Assembly (NCBI GenBank): GCA_017958365.1
Contig: JAGDCV010000001.1
Location: 1-55,151 of the forward strand
From: Clostridiales bacterium
Lineage (GTDB): Bacteria; Bacillota; Clostridia; Saccharofermentanales; Saccharofermentanaceae
Length of the DNA stretch: 55,151 bases
Direction: 5' to 3'
A program made the translations under genes and the position numbers. Of the stretch, positions 1 through 8,802 are shown one piece after another. The notes under the pieces are model-generated. The model saw nothing but the letters and a program-made list of their open reading frames with translations, ran no database searches and had not been told where the DNA came from. How positions within the stretch are numbered: position 1 is the stretch's first letter; each line of letters begins with the position of its first letter.

Positions 1-254
1 ATCATCATTCGCTCGTCGCCCTTGAATGTCTTCTTTATGTGGGCGATGCCTTCAGCCAATGATGCTTCAAGGTCTCTTTCCTCTTTTTGAACTTCATCTG
101 CTCTCTTATAAAGAGGCAATACAAGGAAGTTTACGGCAAGGCTTAAGATGATGATGGCAAGACCCGGATTGCCGACTATCCTGTTGGCAATCGAGAAAAC
201 CACTTCGAAGAAAAGCTCAAGCGGATATATTATCAATGTATATAACGCACTCAT
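1..254 (-). CDS. YidC-like/AlkP fusion protein, copy A (N-terminal part only)
   Basis: The gene starts with ATG at 254 and runs off the left edge of the window after about 84 codons. The visible part is the start of a YidC/Oxa1-type membrane domain. By eye, 70 of 74 aligned residues match the copy at 3013-5823 and 63 of 74 match the copy at 251-3016. Its ATG overlaps the stop of the 251-3016 gene in an ATGA arrangement, so translation is probably coupled. Like the other copies it has Asn where canonical YidC proteins have the groove arginine (motif AVNFLVLPL). I infer that it continues into an AlkP-type domain because both complete neighbours do, but that part lies outside the window. Confidence 0.8.
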   Translation of the reverse strand, partial: MSALYTLIIYPLELFFEVVFSIANRIVGNPGLAIIILSLAVNFLVLPLYKRADEVQKEERDLEASLAEGIAHIKKTFKGDERMM

Positions 255-3016
255 CTTACTCCGTCATACTCCCACGAATCCAAATCATAAACCGAAGTTC
301 CGTTAAAAGAATACCAATCATCTGCCGCAAATCTCAACTCATTGCCGTCTGCCGTAGATGAATCATTAGAATCATACACCTGCATCGGCATGTTATGGTC
401 CATAGTGATCGGATTACCGGTAAACGGATTAACGGGATCATCTATGATCCCATTAGTTGCAAGGAACGGCACATCGGCATTGGTCATGAAATCATCACTT
501 ATCACAAATCCCGTTGAACCAAAATCCTTCACCATCAAAAGAGGATTGAACGAATCGATATTTACTCCGTTTACGTTGGCCTGTCCTCCGAATACGTCGG
601 CAAAGTCGTCAGAGATTCCGTGATCGGCAACCAGTATTATCCGGGTGTTATCCCAGACACCCAACTGTCTTAAATAATCAAAGTAAGCACCAAGCTGTAT
701 GAATGCCGCTGCATTACACTGATAGTGACTCATGCTAAGATGATTCGTCATGTCCATGTAAAAACCGTTTACCGGATCATCAAAACGGTCAGCGTGTGAA
801 GCATCGTATTCCGTATTATCCACAAACTGATATGGAGCATATTCGGGCTCCCTTAACATGATGACGTCATGAGTCGTGTTATTGGACATATACATAAACG
901 ATCCGCTGATCGCACTGTCGACGGAAGTGATGTCATCGAGTTTTGTTAACTCTTCAAAGGCGAACATAAAGTTCTGATTAACGCCGAAGCAAACCGATTC
1001 ATCCGTGATAACCTGAGGCAGGCTGAACTCAACTTCATAGGACATGCTGTCGGGCTCGTTATAGCGGCCGAGATTATAAACGATATCCTGAAGAGGCAGC
1101 GGCGTGATCTTGAACACCGAGAAGCAGAAGAAATTACGGAGCCAGATCTTCTCCTGATAATCCTCAAAACTGTAGAAGTCATCAGTCAAAACCCCCTCGG
1201 CATCATATGCGGTGATTCCCTCATATTCAGGTCCTGAGAATATGCCGATGTCACCAAACTCATCATATCCCGCGTAAGGAGGATCCATTACGGTTACTTC
1301 AAATCCTTCATCCCTGAACAGCAAAGGCATTACCGAGAGAGCTTCGTCATTTTTCTGAACGAGGGACCTTGTTGCATCCTGATTGATCGAAGAAGGAGTG
1401 TAGTCATAACCGCCGAACATGGCAGGGGCACCGTACTTTGTATACTTACCGAACGATAACGTGTTGGGGTAGAGCGTAAATCCGTCAAACTGTTCCACAA
1501 GCTCCGGCATCTCCTCGAAGATGACAGGAACAAAATAACCGGGAGCTCTGTCCAACATGATGACGATGACATTCTGTCCGCTCGAAGAGAGCGTTATCTG
1601 CGGCAACTCGCTTTGCACCCTGCTAAGATTATCCCTGTATTCCGCATTAATCGGCTGCACGTTGATAAAGCACATGATAGCCGCGACACCCGTAAGCGTC
1701 ATGACAAGGAACTCGCTTACTCTCGGAACAAAGCGGTACAGCAAAAGGGCCACGACAACAACGCCGAGGACCAAAGCAACATTTATGACCTTGGATGACA
1801 GGGAAAACTCCAGCCTTCGAAAATACATGAGACTGACATTAAGGTCACCCAGATCCGTTCCGAAGAACAGATAAGTTACCAAAGATGCGGGGCAAATGAC
1901 GAGCCAGATTCTGCTTATGACTGCCCTTACCTTCGTGCTTGCAAGCGCAAAGAAAACTCCGCCCCACACAATAAAGAAACCCGTCGCGATAAGTAAAGAA
2001 TGCACGACGTAGATAACGGGGTTCTTAAGATTCATAAGATCCATGAACTCGGACGGAGATGATCTGATAACTGAAGACGGAATCAAAAATCCCGTAAGAA
2101 TCGCCATGAACAAACCGCTTAACACAAAGACATTCCTGTCCTGCTTACTGTATTCGCGAATCTTTATAAAGGATGCCTTGCCCTTTAATCTTTTCTTAAG
2201 AAAGGAGATAACAAGGGGAACAACAAGAAGCAATGCGATAAGCGTGAGTCTTATCTTTCTTGTTGCGTAAGGAGTGTCATAAAGAGTATTAACATAGACG
2301 GCCATCACCACGCCCGTAACGGCGCAGAACAAAGAGAATACAAATCCCGGCCTTTTAAGTTTATAAAGAGCATTCTTTCCCAGGGAGAATACGTTATTAA
2401 GTGTCCAGTAGAAGGCAAGTCCCGCGGGGGAGTTATAAAGCAATACGAGGAACAGGAACGCCATGCCGTAAAGCTGTATCTTGCTTTTAAGAGGCATTCC
2501 TTTTGTATAGATATATCCGGAGATGACATTGATAAGCGTCATGAGCACCGGCAAAAGATTCAGGCTGAAACTTCCTGTCGTGATCATCCTGTCAGGCGAT
2601 CCGAGATCATGTATCGGTCCGAATGATGCTCCGTTCAAAAGCGAGAGATTGGAAAGAAAACTGTAGGCCGCGATGAAGAAAGGAATCTGAAGCAGCAAGG
2701 ATACGGAACCCTTAAGAGCATACATGGGAGAGTAATTGTTCTCCCTGTAGTATGCCTGAAGCATCATCATCCTCTCGTCGCCTTTGAATGCTCTCTTGAT
2801 ACGGGCTATGCCGCTTTGCAAGGACTCCTCGAGGTCTCTTTCCTGCTTCTGGACTTCATCGGCTCTGTTATACAGGGGGAGCACAAGGAAGTTAACGGCA
2901 AGGCTTAAGATTATTATGGCAAGACCGGGATTGCCGACAACCCTGTTGGCAATCGCGAACACCACTTCAAAGAAGAGTCTAAGCGGATATATGAATACCG
3001 TGTAAAGCGCGCTCAT
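251..3016 (-). CDS. YidC/Oxa1-like membrane domain fused to AlkP-superfamily (sulfatase/LtaS-like) domain, copy B
   Basis: This 921-residue protein has three parts. Residues about 10-222 resemble the YidC/Oxa1/Alb3 insertase core, including a long cytoplasmic hairpin with charged residues and the LLQIPFF motif. Residues about 225-455 form further membrane helices. Residues about 480-880 form an extracytoplasmic alkaline-phosphatase-superfamily domain. In that domain I see IMLDRAP with Asp489 as a likely metal ligand, Thr526 in a TKYGAPAMFGG context as a candidate nucleophile, and Asp798-His799 (ADHG) as likely metal ligands. This layout matches lipoteichoic-acid-synthase and phosphoglycerol-transferase enzymes more than true sulfatases. 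The YidC groove arginine is Asn42. The start overlaps the stop of 3013-5823 by four bases. Its substrate is unknown; transfer of a phosphoglycerol-like group to a surface glycan is inference from context. Confidence 0.85.
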   Translation of the reverse strand: MSALYTVFIYPLRLFFEVVFAIANRVVGNPGLAIIILSLAVNFLVLPLYNRADEVQKQERDLEESLQSGIARIKRAFKGDERMMMLQAYYRENNYSPMYALKGSVSLLLQIPFFIAAYSFLSNLSLLNGASFGPIHDLGSPDRMITTGSFSLNLLPVLMTLINVISGYIYTKGMPLKSKIQLYGMAFLFLVLLYNSPAGLAFYWTLNNVFSLGKNALYKLKRPGFVFSLFCAVTGVVMAVYVNTLYDTPYATRKIRLTLIALLLVVPLVISFLKKRLKGKASFIKIREYSKQDRNVFVLSGLFMAILTGFLIPSSVIRSSPSEFMDLMNLKNPVIYVVHSLLIATGFFIVWGGVFFALASTKVRAVISRIWLVICPASLVTYLFFGTDLGDLNVSLMYFRRLEFSLSSKVINVALVLGVVVVALLLYRFVPRVSEFLVMTLTGVAAIMCFINVQPINAEYRDNLSRVQSELPQITLSSSGQNVIVIMLDRAPGYFVPVIFEEMPELVEQFDGFTLYPNTLSFGKYTKYGAPAMFGGYDYTPSSINQDATRSLVQKNDEALSVMPLLFRDEGFEVTVMDPPYAGYDEFGDIGIFSGPEYEGITAYDAEGVLTDDFYSFEDYQEKIWLRNFFCFSVFKITPLPLQDIVYNLGRYNEPDSMSYEVEFSLPQVITDESVCFGVNQNFMFAFEELTKLDDITSVDSAISGSFMYMSNNTTHDVIMLREPEYAPYQFVDNTEYDASHADRFDDPVNGFYMDMTNHLSMSHYQCNAAAFIQLGAYFDYLRQLGVWDNTRIILVADHGISDDFADVFGGQANVNGVNIDSFNPLLMVKDFGSTGFVISDDFMTNADVPFLATNGIIDDPVNPFTGNPITMDHNMPMQVYDSNDSSTADGNELRFAADDWYSFNGTSVYDLDSWEYDGVR

Positions 3017-5823
3017 CTCGTTCCATCAAACTCCCATGCACCCCTGTTGAAGATCCTGTCGCCATTGAAAGCATACCAGTCGCCCTCAGAGAAGGCGTAA
3101 GCATCTGCGCCTGCAATGGCATCTCCTTCCTCAACATTCCAGTCCTCAGAATCGTATATGAGCATCGGCATATCAACCTTACCGTCCATGGTAAGAGGAT
3201 TGCCGGTGAAAGGATTTATCGGATTATCGATAATGCCCTGCGTAACGAGATAAGGCACGTCCGCATTGGTCATGAAATCGTTGCAGATATGAAATCCGGT
3301 CGCACCAAAGTCTTTGACCATCAAAAGGCAGTTATAACTTTCCATGTTGATGTCGCGGACCATCGTCTGTCCCCCGAACATATCGGCAGTAGGACCGTGA
3401 TCCGATACGACTAATATTCTTGTGTTATCCCAAACACCCTGTGCACGCAGATAGTCGAAGTAGATGCCGAGCTGGATGTAGGAAGCGGCATTACACTGAT
3501 AGTGAGCCATGGCCGTGGATGAGTTCATCTGCAGGGTATAACCGTCTATCGGTGATGCGAATCTGTCGGCATGCTCCCTGTCGTAAACTACATTATTTAC
3601 TATCTGAGCAGGAGCATATGATGGCTCGTCAAGCATCATTGTGTTATGTGCCGTTACGTTATTTATGTACATGAAAGTATTCGTACTTTCATCATTGATA
3701 TCGGTTATGAGATCAAGATTCGTAAGTACGGTATATGCATTCATGAACACCTGTGATACGCCTACTGCCTCCGACTTATTCGAGACGGTCTGAGGCGTCG
3801 TAAACTCCTCATCATAATCAGAACTCGTGAATCCTGTATCAGCCATGTTATAGTTACCCTGATTATAGATGCTGTTCTGTATGAACAGAGGGCTTACCTT
3901 AAACAGACTGTAGCAGAAGAAGTTTCTCTCCCAGATGGCACTTTGCTGCTCGATGAAGTCGGCATTGACATTAACGAAGCGTCCCTTGGTTATGTATGCA
4001 CTTATGCCCTCATATCCTTCTCCGGAGAATGCATCAAGGTTAGGCACCCACTCGTAACCTCCAAACGGCGGGTCACAGATGGTAACTTCATATCCGTTAT
4101 CCCTGAACAGTACAGGAAGGACCGAGAGTGCTTCGTCGTGCTTTTCGACCAGTGTCTGCTCTGTGATGGTGCAGATCTGCTCGGGAGTATACTCGTATCC
4201 TCCGAACAAAGCCGGAGCTGCAAACTTTGTGTGTGAACCGAACGAGAGCGTGTTGGGGTAGTAAGTAAAACCGTCGAACTGCTGCTCAAGCTCAGGTATC
4301 TCCTCAAAGATGTAAGGAACGAGATAGCCGGGTGCGCGGTCGAGCATGATGACCATAACGTTTTGTCCGTCCGTTGAAAGTGGGATGCGGGCAAGCTCAC
4401 TTATGCTTCCCATGGACACGCGAAGAAAAGCTCTCTCGATAATGTTCATGTTATAGATACTCATTCCCGTCGCTGCAAGGACAAGTGCCAGTGCCAAAGC
4501 TTCAGTCACCTTTTTGAATGTGCTTGCGATAAGAACGAATATCACGATGACCACGAATACGGCAAGGATGTTGATGATCTGCTGTGAGGCACTGAATGTG
4601 AAAGGATCATCATAGATAAGATCCGTCGACAGATTGCCGAGCTTCGTTCCGAAGAATAAGTATGTGACGGCTGCTGCGGGGCATGCAGACCACCAGATGT
4701 AGCTTAACAGGGATCTTGCGTGTTCCCTTGAAAGACTGAAGAAGATTCCTCCCCATACAAGGAAAACTCCGGCTGCAAGTAAAGTCGCGATGATGATGTA
4801 GTAGTTGGGAGTCACATAACTTACGGCGTCGATGAACTCCGAAGGCGAAGTCTTGATGACAGTAGACGGAATGAGTAGTCCCGTCAAAGCAGTAAGGAAT
4901 GCTCCGCTTAAGATGAACAGGACTTTGTTATGCTTCGTGTACTTAAGTTTCTTCGTAAGACCCATGAGATATGAAGGTCTCTTTCCCTTTATCAACGCGA
5001 CGATAACGGGGACTATGAGTGCCGCACCTAACAATGACAGTCTAAGCTGCCTTGCAGGATACGGGGAATCATAAGCGGTATTAACGAACAAAAGAATTAT
5101 CCCTCCGCTGATGGCGGAAACTACCGAGAGAACGAATCCCGGACGCTTAAAGCGCATGAATACATTCTTCACCATCGAGAACAGGTTGTTCAATGTCCAG
5201 TAGAAAGCAAGACCTGACGGTGAGTTATAAAGGATCACGAGGAACAGGAGCGCCATTCCGTACAACTGGATTTTGCTCTTAAGCGGCATGTCCTTTGTGT
5301 AGATATATCCTGATATGAAGTTGATGAGCGTCATCAGGATCGGGAGAACATTGATTGTTATAAATGAAAGTTCGAGCATGCCGTCCGGCGCACCGAGATC
5401 ATGGATGGGGCCAAACTCAACTCCCCTTATGAGCTTCAATGTCGAAAGGAATCTGTAGGCTGCCATGAAGAACGGGATCTGCAAAAGAAGTGATACCGAA
5501 CCTTTAAGAACGAATAAAGGAGAATAGTTATTCTGATCGTAGAAGGTCTGGAGCATCATCATGCGCTCGTCGCCTTTAAATGTCTTCTTTATGTGTGCGA
5601 TCCCTTCAGCCAGTGATGCTTCGAGATCTCTTTCCTGCTTTTGCACTTCATCTGCTCTCTTGTAAAGAGGCAGTACAAGGAAGTTAACGGCAAGGCTCAA
5701 TATGATGATGGCCCAGCCGGGATTGGGAACGATCCTGTTGGCAATCGTAAATACAACCTCGAAGAAAAGCTCCAGAGGTTTAATAAGCAGGTCAAAAAGA
5801 ATTGTCGTCAGTGATGGTATCAA
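3013..5823 (-). CDS. YidC/Oxa1-like membrane domain fused to AlkP-superfamily (sulfatase/LtaS-like) domain, copy C
   Basis: This is the first gene of the tandem array in transcription order, with 936 residues. It has a YidC-like region at about 16-225, additional membrane helices to about 460, and an AlkP-type catalytic domain from about 486. Candidate active-site residues are Asp495 (MLDRAP), Thr532 (SHTKFAAPALFGG), and Asp808-His809 (SDHG). Asn47 replaces the conserved YidC arginine. The open reading frame begins at a TTG at 5823, with no in-frame ATG nearby, so the start is slightly uncertain and the ribosome-binding site is weak. The TTG lies eight bases after the stop of the glycerophosphotransferase gene. 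A housekeeping YidC is unlikely because the gene is three to four times too long and sits in a glycan locus. Confidence 0.85.
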   Translation of the reverse strand: MIPSLTTILFDLLIKPLELFFEVVFTIANRIVPNPGWAIIILSLAVNFLVLPLYKRADEVQKQERDLEASLAEGIAHIKKTFKGDERMMMLQTFYDQNNYSPLFVLKGSVSLLLQIPFFMAAYRFLSTLKLIRGVEFGPIHDLGAPDGMLELSFITINVLPILMTLINFISGYIYTKDMPLKSKIQLYGMALLFLVILYNSPSGLAFYWTLNNLFSMVKNVFMRFKRPGFVLSVVSAISGGIILLFVNTAYDSPYPARQLRLSLLGAALIVPVIVALIKGKRPSYLMGLTKKLKYTKHNKVLFILSGAFLTALTGLLIPSTVIKTSPSEFIDAVSYVTPNYYIIIATLLAAGVFLVWGGIFFSLSREHARSLLSYIWWSACPAAAVTYLFFGTKLGNLSTDLIYDDPFTFSASQQIINILAVFVVIVIFVLIASTFKKVTEALALALVLAATGMSIYNMNIIERAFLRVSMGSISELARIPLSTDGQNVMVIMLDRAPGYLVPYIFEEIPELEQQFDGFTYYPNTLSFGSHTKFAAPALFGGYEYTPEQICTITEQTLVEKHDEALSVLPVLFRDNGYEVTICDPPFGGYEWVPNLDAFSGEGYEGISAYITKGRFVNVNADFIEQQSAIWERNFFCYSLFKVSPLFIQNSIYNQGNYNMADTGFTSSDYDEEFTTPQTVSNKSEAVGVSQVFMNAYTVLTNLDLITDINDESTNTFMYINNVTAHNTMMLDEPSYAPAQIVNNVVYDREHADRFASPIDGYTLQMNSSTAMAHYQCNAASYIQLGIYFDYLRAQGVWDNTRILVVSDHGPTADMFGGQTMVRDINMESYNCLLMVKDFGATGFHICNDFMTNADVPYLVTQGIIDNPINPFTGNPLTMDGKVDMPMLIYDSEDWNVEEGDAIAGADAYAFSEGDWYAFNGDRIFNRGAWEFDGTR

Positions 5824-5831
5824 TTAGGCAC

Positions 5832-7088
5832 TCAGCTTTCCGCTTCTTCCTCTTTGCTCAGGCGGTTAAGATTACCGATGAGATAATCGCAGACGGAATT
5901 GGTTGCGTTTCCGATGTTCTTCCATGCGGTATTACGCACCTCGCGTCTTGCCGATTCGTATGCAGGATCATTTATGCATTCATCGATCATCGCCTTAAGG
6001 TTGCCTTCGTAATCATCCGTGATCTCCTTACCGACCTTGGGAAGGATCTCGAATGTCCAGGGCGTCTCAGAGAGCCACCATGCATCGTAAGGATCCTTGG
6101 AGAAACCCGCATTTGCATACATGACAGGCTTATCAAATACCAAAAGGAAGTCGAAGATTACTCCGGAGAAATCGGAGATCATGATATCGGCTCTCGCGAG
6201 AACATCGAAGTTATCGTTATCACGGTTCCACTCAAAGTTCTCACTGTCGGGATACTCGGCCATGAGTTTATCGAGAAGATCCTTCTCGGACGAGAACGAC
6301 TGGGGGTGAGGTCTTACTATGACATGGTAACCTGTCTTAACAAGTTCATCTATGAAAGGTGCACCATACTTTGTGAGTATGCCCGAAGGGCCCCACGAGG
6401 GTGCAAGAAGAACGACAGGCTTACCGCTTCCGCTCTTGGAAACCTTATGGTTCTCAAGGCGCTTCTTCATCTCATCAAGATATGTAAGTCCGACGAGTTT
6501 GATCTCCTTCTCGGGAAGCTTTCTTTTTTCCTCGAGCTGTCTTGTCTGCTTTACCTGATGATCTCCGGATAACAGAAGTGCATCGTAGTAGTCAGTACCG
6601 AACATGCGGTAAAGAGAGATGTTACCCGGGGCATGAAGGATGTGTACGTATTTATTTACTGTCTTGGAACGCTTCCACTGATATACCTGAAGACCGGGAG
6701 TAGTCGACAGGAGGATGTATGCGTTAAGGATATTGAGTCTCGAGAAAGCCTTGTTGCCCTCTCCTATGAACTCACAGACAACATTCTTATACTCTTTTCC
6801 TGCCTCAAGTGCAGGGTCATCGGGAGATGCCGTATAGTAGTATGCCTTCTGGCCGCGCTTTTCGAGCTCGTCGCAGATGGGCTTAAACACATTCCAGTAA
6901 CGCTTGTGATCGGAGAAGATAACTATGGGGAGCTTATTCTTATCAATCTTGGCTTTCTTACCGCCTGATAGAATAAATTTGATCTTAACCATTGCAGATC
7001 TCAAAAAGAATACAACGACACCGATGATTCCTATCAATATCGAGAAAAGCATGCTTCCCGTACCGGGATCGATATAAAGAACTACCAT
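5832..7088 (-). CDS. CDP-glycerol:glycerophosphotransferase (TagB/TagF-like)
   Basis: The 418-residue protein matches the CDP-glycerol glycerophosphotransferase family, which moves glycerol phosphate from CDP-glycerol onto teichoic acids or other polymers. Motifs include RPHPQS in the C-terminal half and SDFSGVIFDFL near residue 310, both hallmarks of the TagF fold. The N-terminus has the short motif YIDPGTGSM followed by one membrane helix, which is a membrane anchor rather than the usual soluble start. I chose ATG 7088 because GGAGGT lies six bases upstream; a longer frame to 7199 has no such site and would overlap the upstream gene. It directly precedes the YidC–AlkP array, which supports a link to phosphoglycerol-type surface chemistry. 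Confidence 0.85.
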   Translation of the reverse strand: MVVLYIDPGTGSMLFSILIGIIGVVVFFLRSAMVKIKFILSGGKKAKIDKNKLPIVIFSDHKRYWNVFKPICDELEKRGQKAYYYTASPDDPALEAGKEYKNVVCEFIGEGNKAFSRLNILNAYILLSTTPGLQVYQWKRSKTVNKYVHILHAPGNISLYRMFGTDYYDALLLSGDHQVKQTRQLEEKRKLPEKEIKLVGLTYLDEMKKRLENHKVSKSGSGKPVVLLAPSWGPSGILTKYGAPFIDELVKTGYHVIVRPHPQSFSSEKDLLDKLMAEYPDSENFEWNRDNDNFDVLARADIMISDFSGVIFDFLLVFDKPVMYANAGFSKDPYDAWWLSETPWTFEILPKVGKEITDDYEGNLKAMIDECINDPAYESARREVRNTAWKNIGNATNSVCDYLIGNLNRLSKEEEAES

Positions 7089-7134
7089 GTTGTTACCTCC
7101 CGATAGGACATTATATAGTGTTAAAAGGAAAAAA

Positions 7135-8802
7135 TCACCTGAAACTGATACCAAAGTTATGCCAAATATTCTGATAATCCGGGGACTCGGATATGGCACT
7201 TATGACATCAGATCTCGAAGAACCGGTCTCAAGGGCACCGATCCAGCCGGCAAGCTCATTACGGCTTCCGTTTCTTAACAGCATGAGTCTGTAAACGACC
7301 TCCATGAAAGCGGCATTGCTGTGGCCGTCGAGAACATCATTCCAATAAAGCTCCCAGACCACGGAATCGGGAGTCCTGTCTCCGTCTATCAGTATCTGGG
7401 ACATGATCTCTATCTCAGTAACAGTCGGGAATCTCAAATACGCCATCCGGTACATCCTGACAACATAATCGGCAGTGCTCCTGTAGGTCGGCATGTCAAG
7501 ATTGCTGTCATAGATGACCTCGAAGCAGGTGCCGCAGGAGCCCTCATAATCCCCGGTGCCGGTCACTGTAACATAGGCCGTTCCGGGAAGGTAATTATCC
7601 CAGTACGTAACCTCGTAGTCTGTCCCCTCAGTAAGAACGGTTCCGTTAAGTTCAACCGTAACCTGATCAGGTATCACGGCGCTTCCCGTGTACGGAACCT
7701 CACCGGTGCAGGTCACAACGGCATTATGAAGATCGTATTCCTCGTTATCGAGAAGGCTTTCATAGTAATCGTAATTCTCCGACCCTATCCTGAAGAATGA
7801 GTCCTCATTTCCCGTTCCGCCGGCAATAAGCTCGAGTGTGTTATCCTCCGAAGCCGATATCAGAAGTCCCGTCTCGACATTGGTGATAGTAAAGTACGGG
7901 GTTGCAGTAACCTCCTCGATATCCCACAGATGCGCAGGTGTCGCCTGATCGTAATTACCGAGATACAACTGTCCGTCAAGAACACATAAAGTCTTCGTTA
8001 CCCCGTAAGAATCGGTCGTTATAATGTAGTAGTTATCTTCAGGCGTTATCGTGAAACTAACGGGAGCCGTGCTTCCGAGCGCGATCTTATAATCCTCAAA
8101 ACCCTTCATCTGCGTCTCGATGCCGAAGACCGTTTCCTGTGAGAAGATCTCGTAAGACCCTTCTTCGACTGCAGCATTAAGGTTAAGCGCCTTAAGTGCG
8201 AGGAGCACCACGCCTGCACTTATCAAAGAACCCAGCATGAGATACGCAACAGTCCTGCGCGTATCTTTCTCCTTCATGTAGAGCCAAACCGCCACGGCCA
8301 TGGCTGCAACGATCAATGCAACCGTCATGTAGTAGAACGCAAGCGTCCTGAATCCGAATGCCTCGTGACCGTAAAAACTGTAGTTACGGATATATCCCTT
8401 ATACGAACACAGCATGGTGGCGCCCGTGACACAGGCAAGGATGGCTGCCGCACTGACGGCCGTGGTCTTAACATCCGTACCGGATACGATAAGAACGATA
8501 AGCGCAACATCCAAAACAACGAGGGATCCTGCCTCGAGATACAGAAGCAGACCCGCTCCGGCTGCCACGGGGATTATCGCCTTATAGACAGAACTTAACT
8601 GCTCTTTATTCTTAAGAATTCCAAGCACACCCAATGATGCCGCGAGGAGCCTTGCGATTCCGCCAAACTCATCAGGAAGCGAATCAAAGACAGGCGTAAT
8701 GCCCTTTATAAGCTCAACAATAAACAGGACAAATACGGGCACGAATAAAAAGTCGTACCACTGCTTACTGATCAAACTACCCGCCTTCTTAACCCAACTC
8801 AT
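7135..8802 (-). CDS. Multi-domain membrane protein with RICIN-like, Ig-like and DUF4214 domains
   Basis: The 555-residue protein begins with several membrane helices (about residues 18-205). A region at about 250-340 resembles a ricin-type beta-trefoil repeat, with the signature of FTITNVETGLLI. Residues about 355-430 look like a bacterial Ig-like or MBG-type beta-sandwich domain, with the typical GTDYEVTY and VTVTGTGDYEG motifs. Residues about 445-545 match DUF4214, often found in surface-layer or glycan-associated proteins. Its ATG overlaps the preceding gene by four bases. I infer that it is a membrane-anchored glycan-binding protein facing outside. Domain calls are by eye, with DUF4214 the most secure. 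Confidence 0.65.
   Translation of the reverse strand: MSWVKKAGSLISKQWYDFLFVPVFVLFIVELIKGITPVFDSLPDEFGGIARLLAASLGVLGILKNKEQLSSVYKAIIPVAAGAGLLLYLEAGSLVVLDVALIVLIVSGTDVKTTAVSAAAILACVTGATMLCSYKGYIRNYSFYGHEAFGFRTLAFYYMTVALIVAAMAVAVWLYMKEKDTRRTVAYLMLGSLISAGVVLLALKALNLNAAVEEGSYEIFSQETVFGIETQMKGFEDYKIALGSTAPVSFTITPEDNYYIITTDSYGVTKTLCVLDGQLYLGNYDQATPAHLWDIEEVTATPYFTITNVETGLLISASEDNTLELIAGGTGNEDSFFRIGSENYDYYESLLDNEEYDLHNAVVTCTGEVPYTGSAVIPDQVTVELNGTVLTEGTDYEVTYWDNYLPGTAYVTVTGTGDYEGSCGTCFEVIYDSNLDMPTYRSTADYVVRMYRMAYLRFPTVTEIEIMSQILIDGDRTPDSVVWELYWNDVLDGHSNAAFMEVVYRLMLLRNGSRNELAGWIGALETGSSRSDVISAISESPDYQNIWHNFGISFR

Larger units (their letters stand above)
1..5823. repeat. Tandem array of at least three paralogous YidC–AlkP fusion genes
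   Basis: The 5' coding ends of the three genes are close DNA repeats, roughly at 1-230, 2762-2992 and 5554-5775. Long stretches are the same or nearly so, for example the region encoding RADEVQK and the region encoding FKGDERMM. The catalytic halves of the two complete copies diverge more than their YidC-like halves. This pattern suggests duplication followed by divergence of the extracellular domain, with possible gene conversion in the membrane domain. More copies may lie to the left of the window. Confidence 0.8.

Noticed and set aside
251..5823. Housekeeping YidC membrane insertases
   Set aside because: The proteins are over 900 residues, occur in tandem, lack the groove arginine and carry an AlkP domain.
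251..5823. True arylsulfatases
   Set aside because: The sulfatase signature CxPxR or SxPxR is not seen. A threonine in an LtaS-like context is the better nucleophile candidate.
5802..6572. 256-codon plus-strand frame
   Set aside because: It lies antisense to the well-supported glycerophosphotransferase gene and has no recognisable domain or ribosome-binding site.
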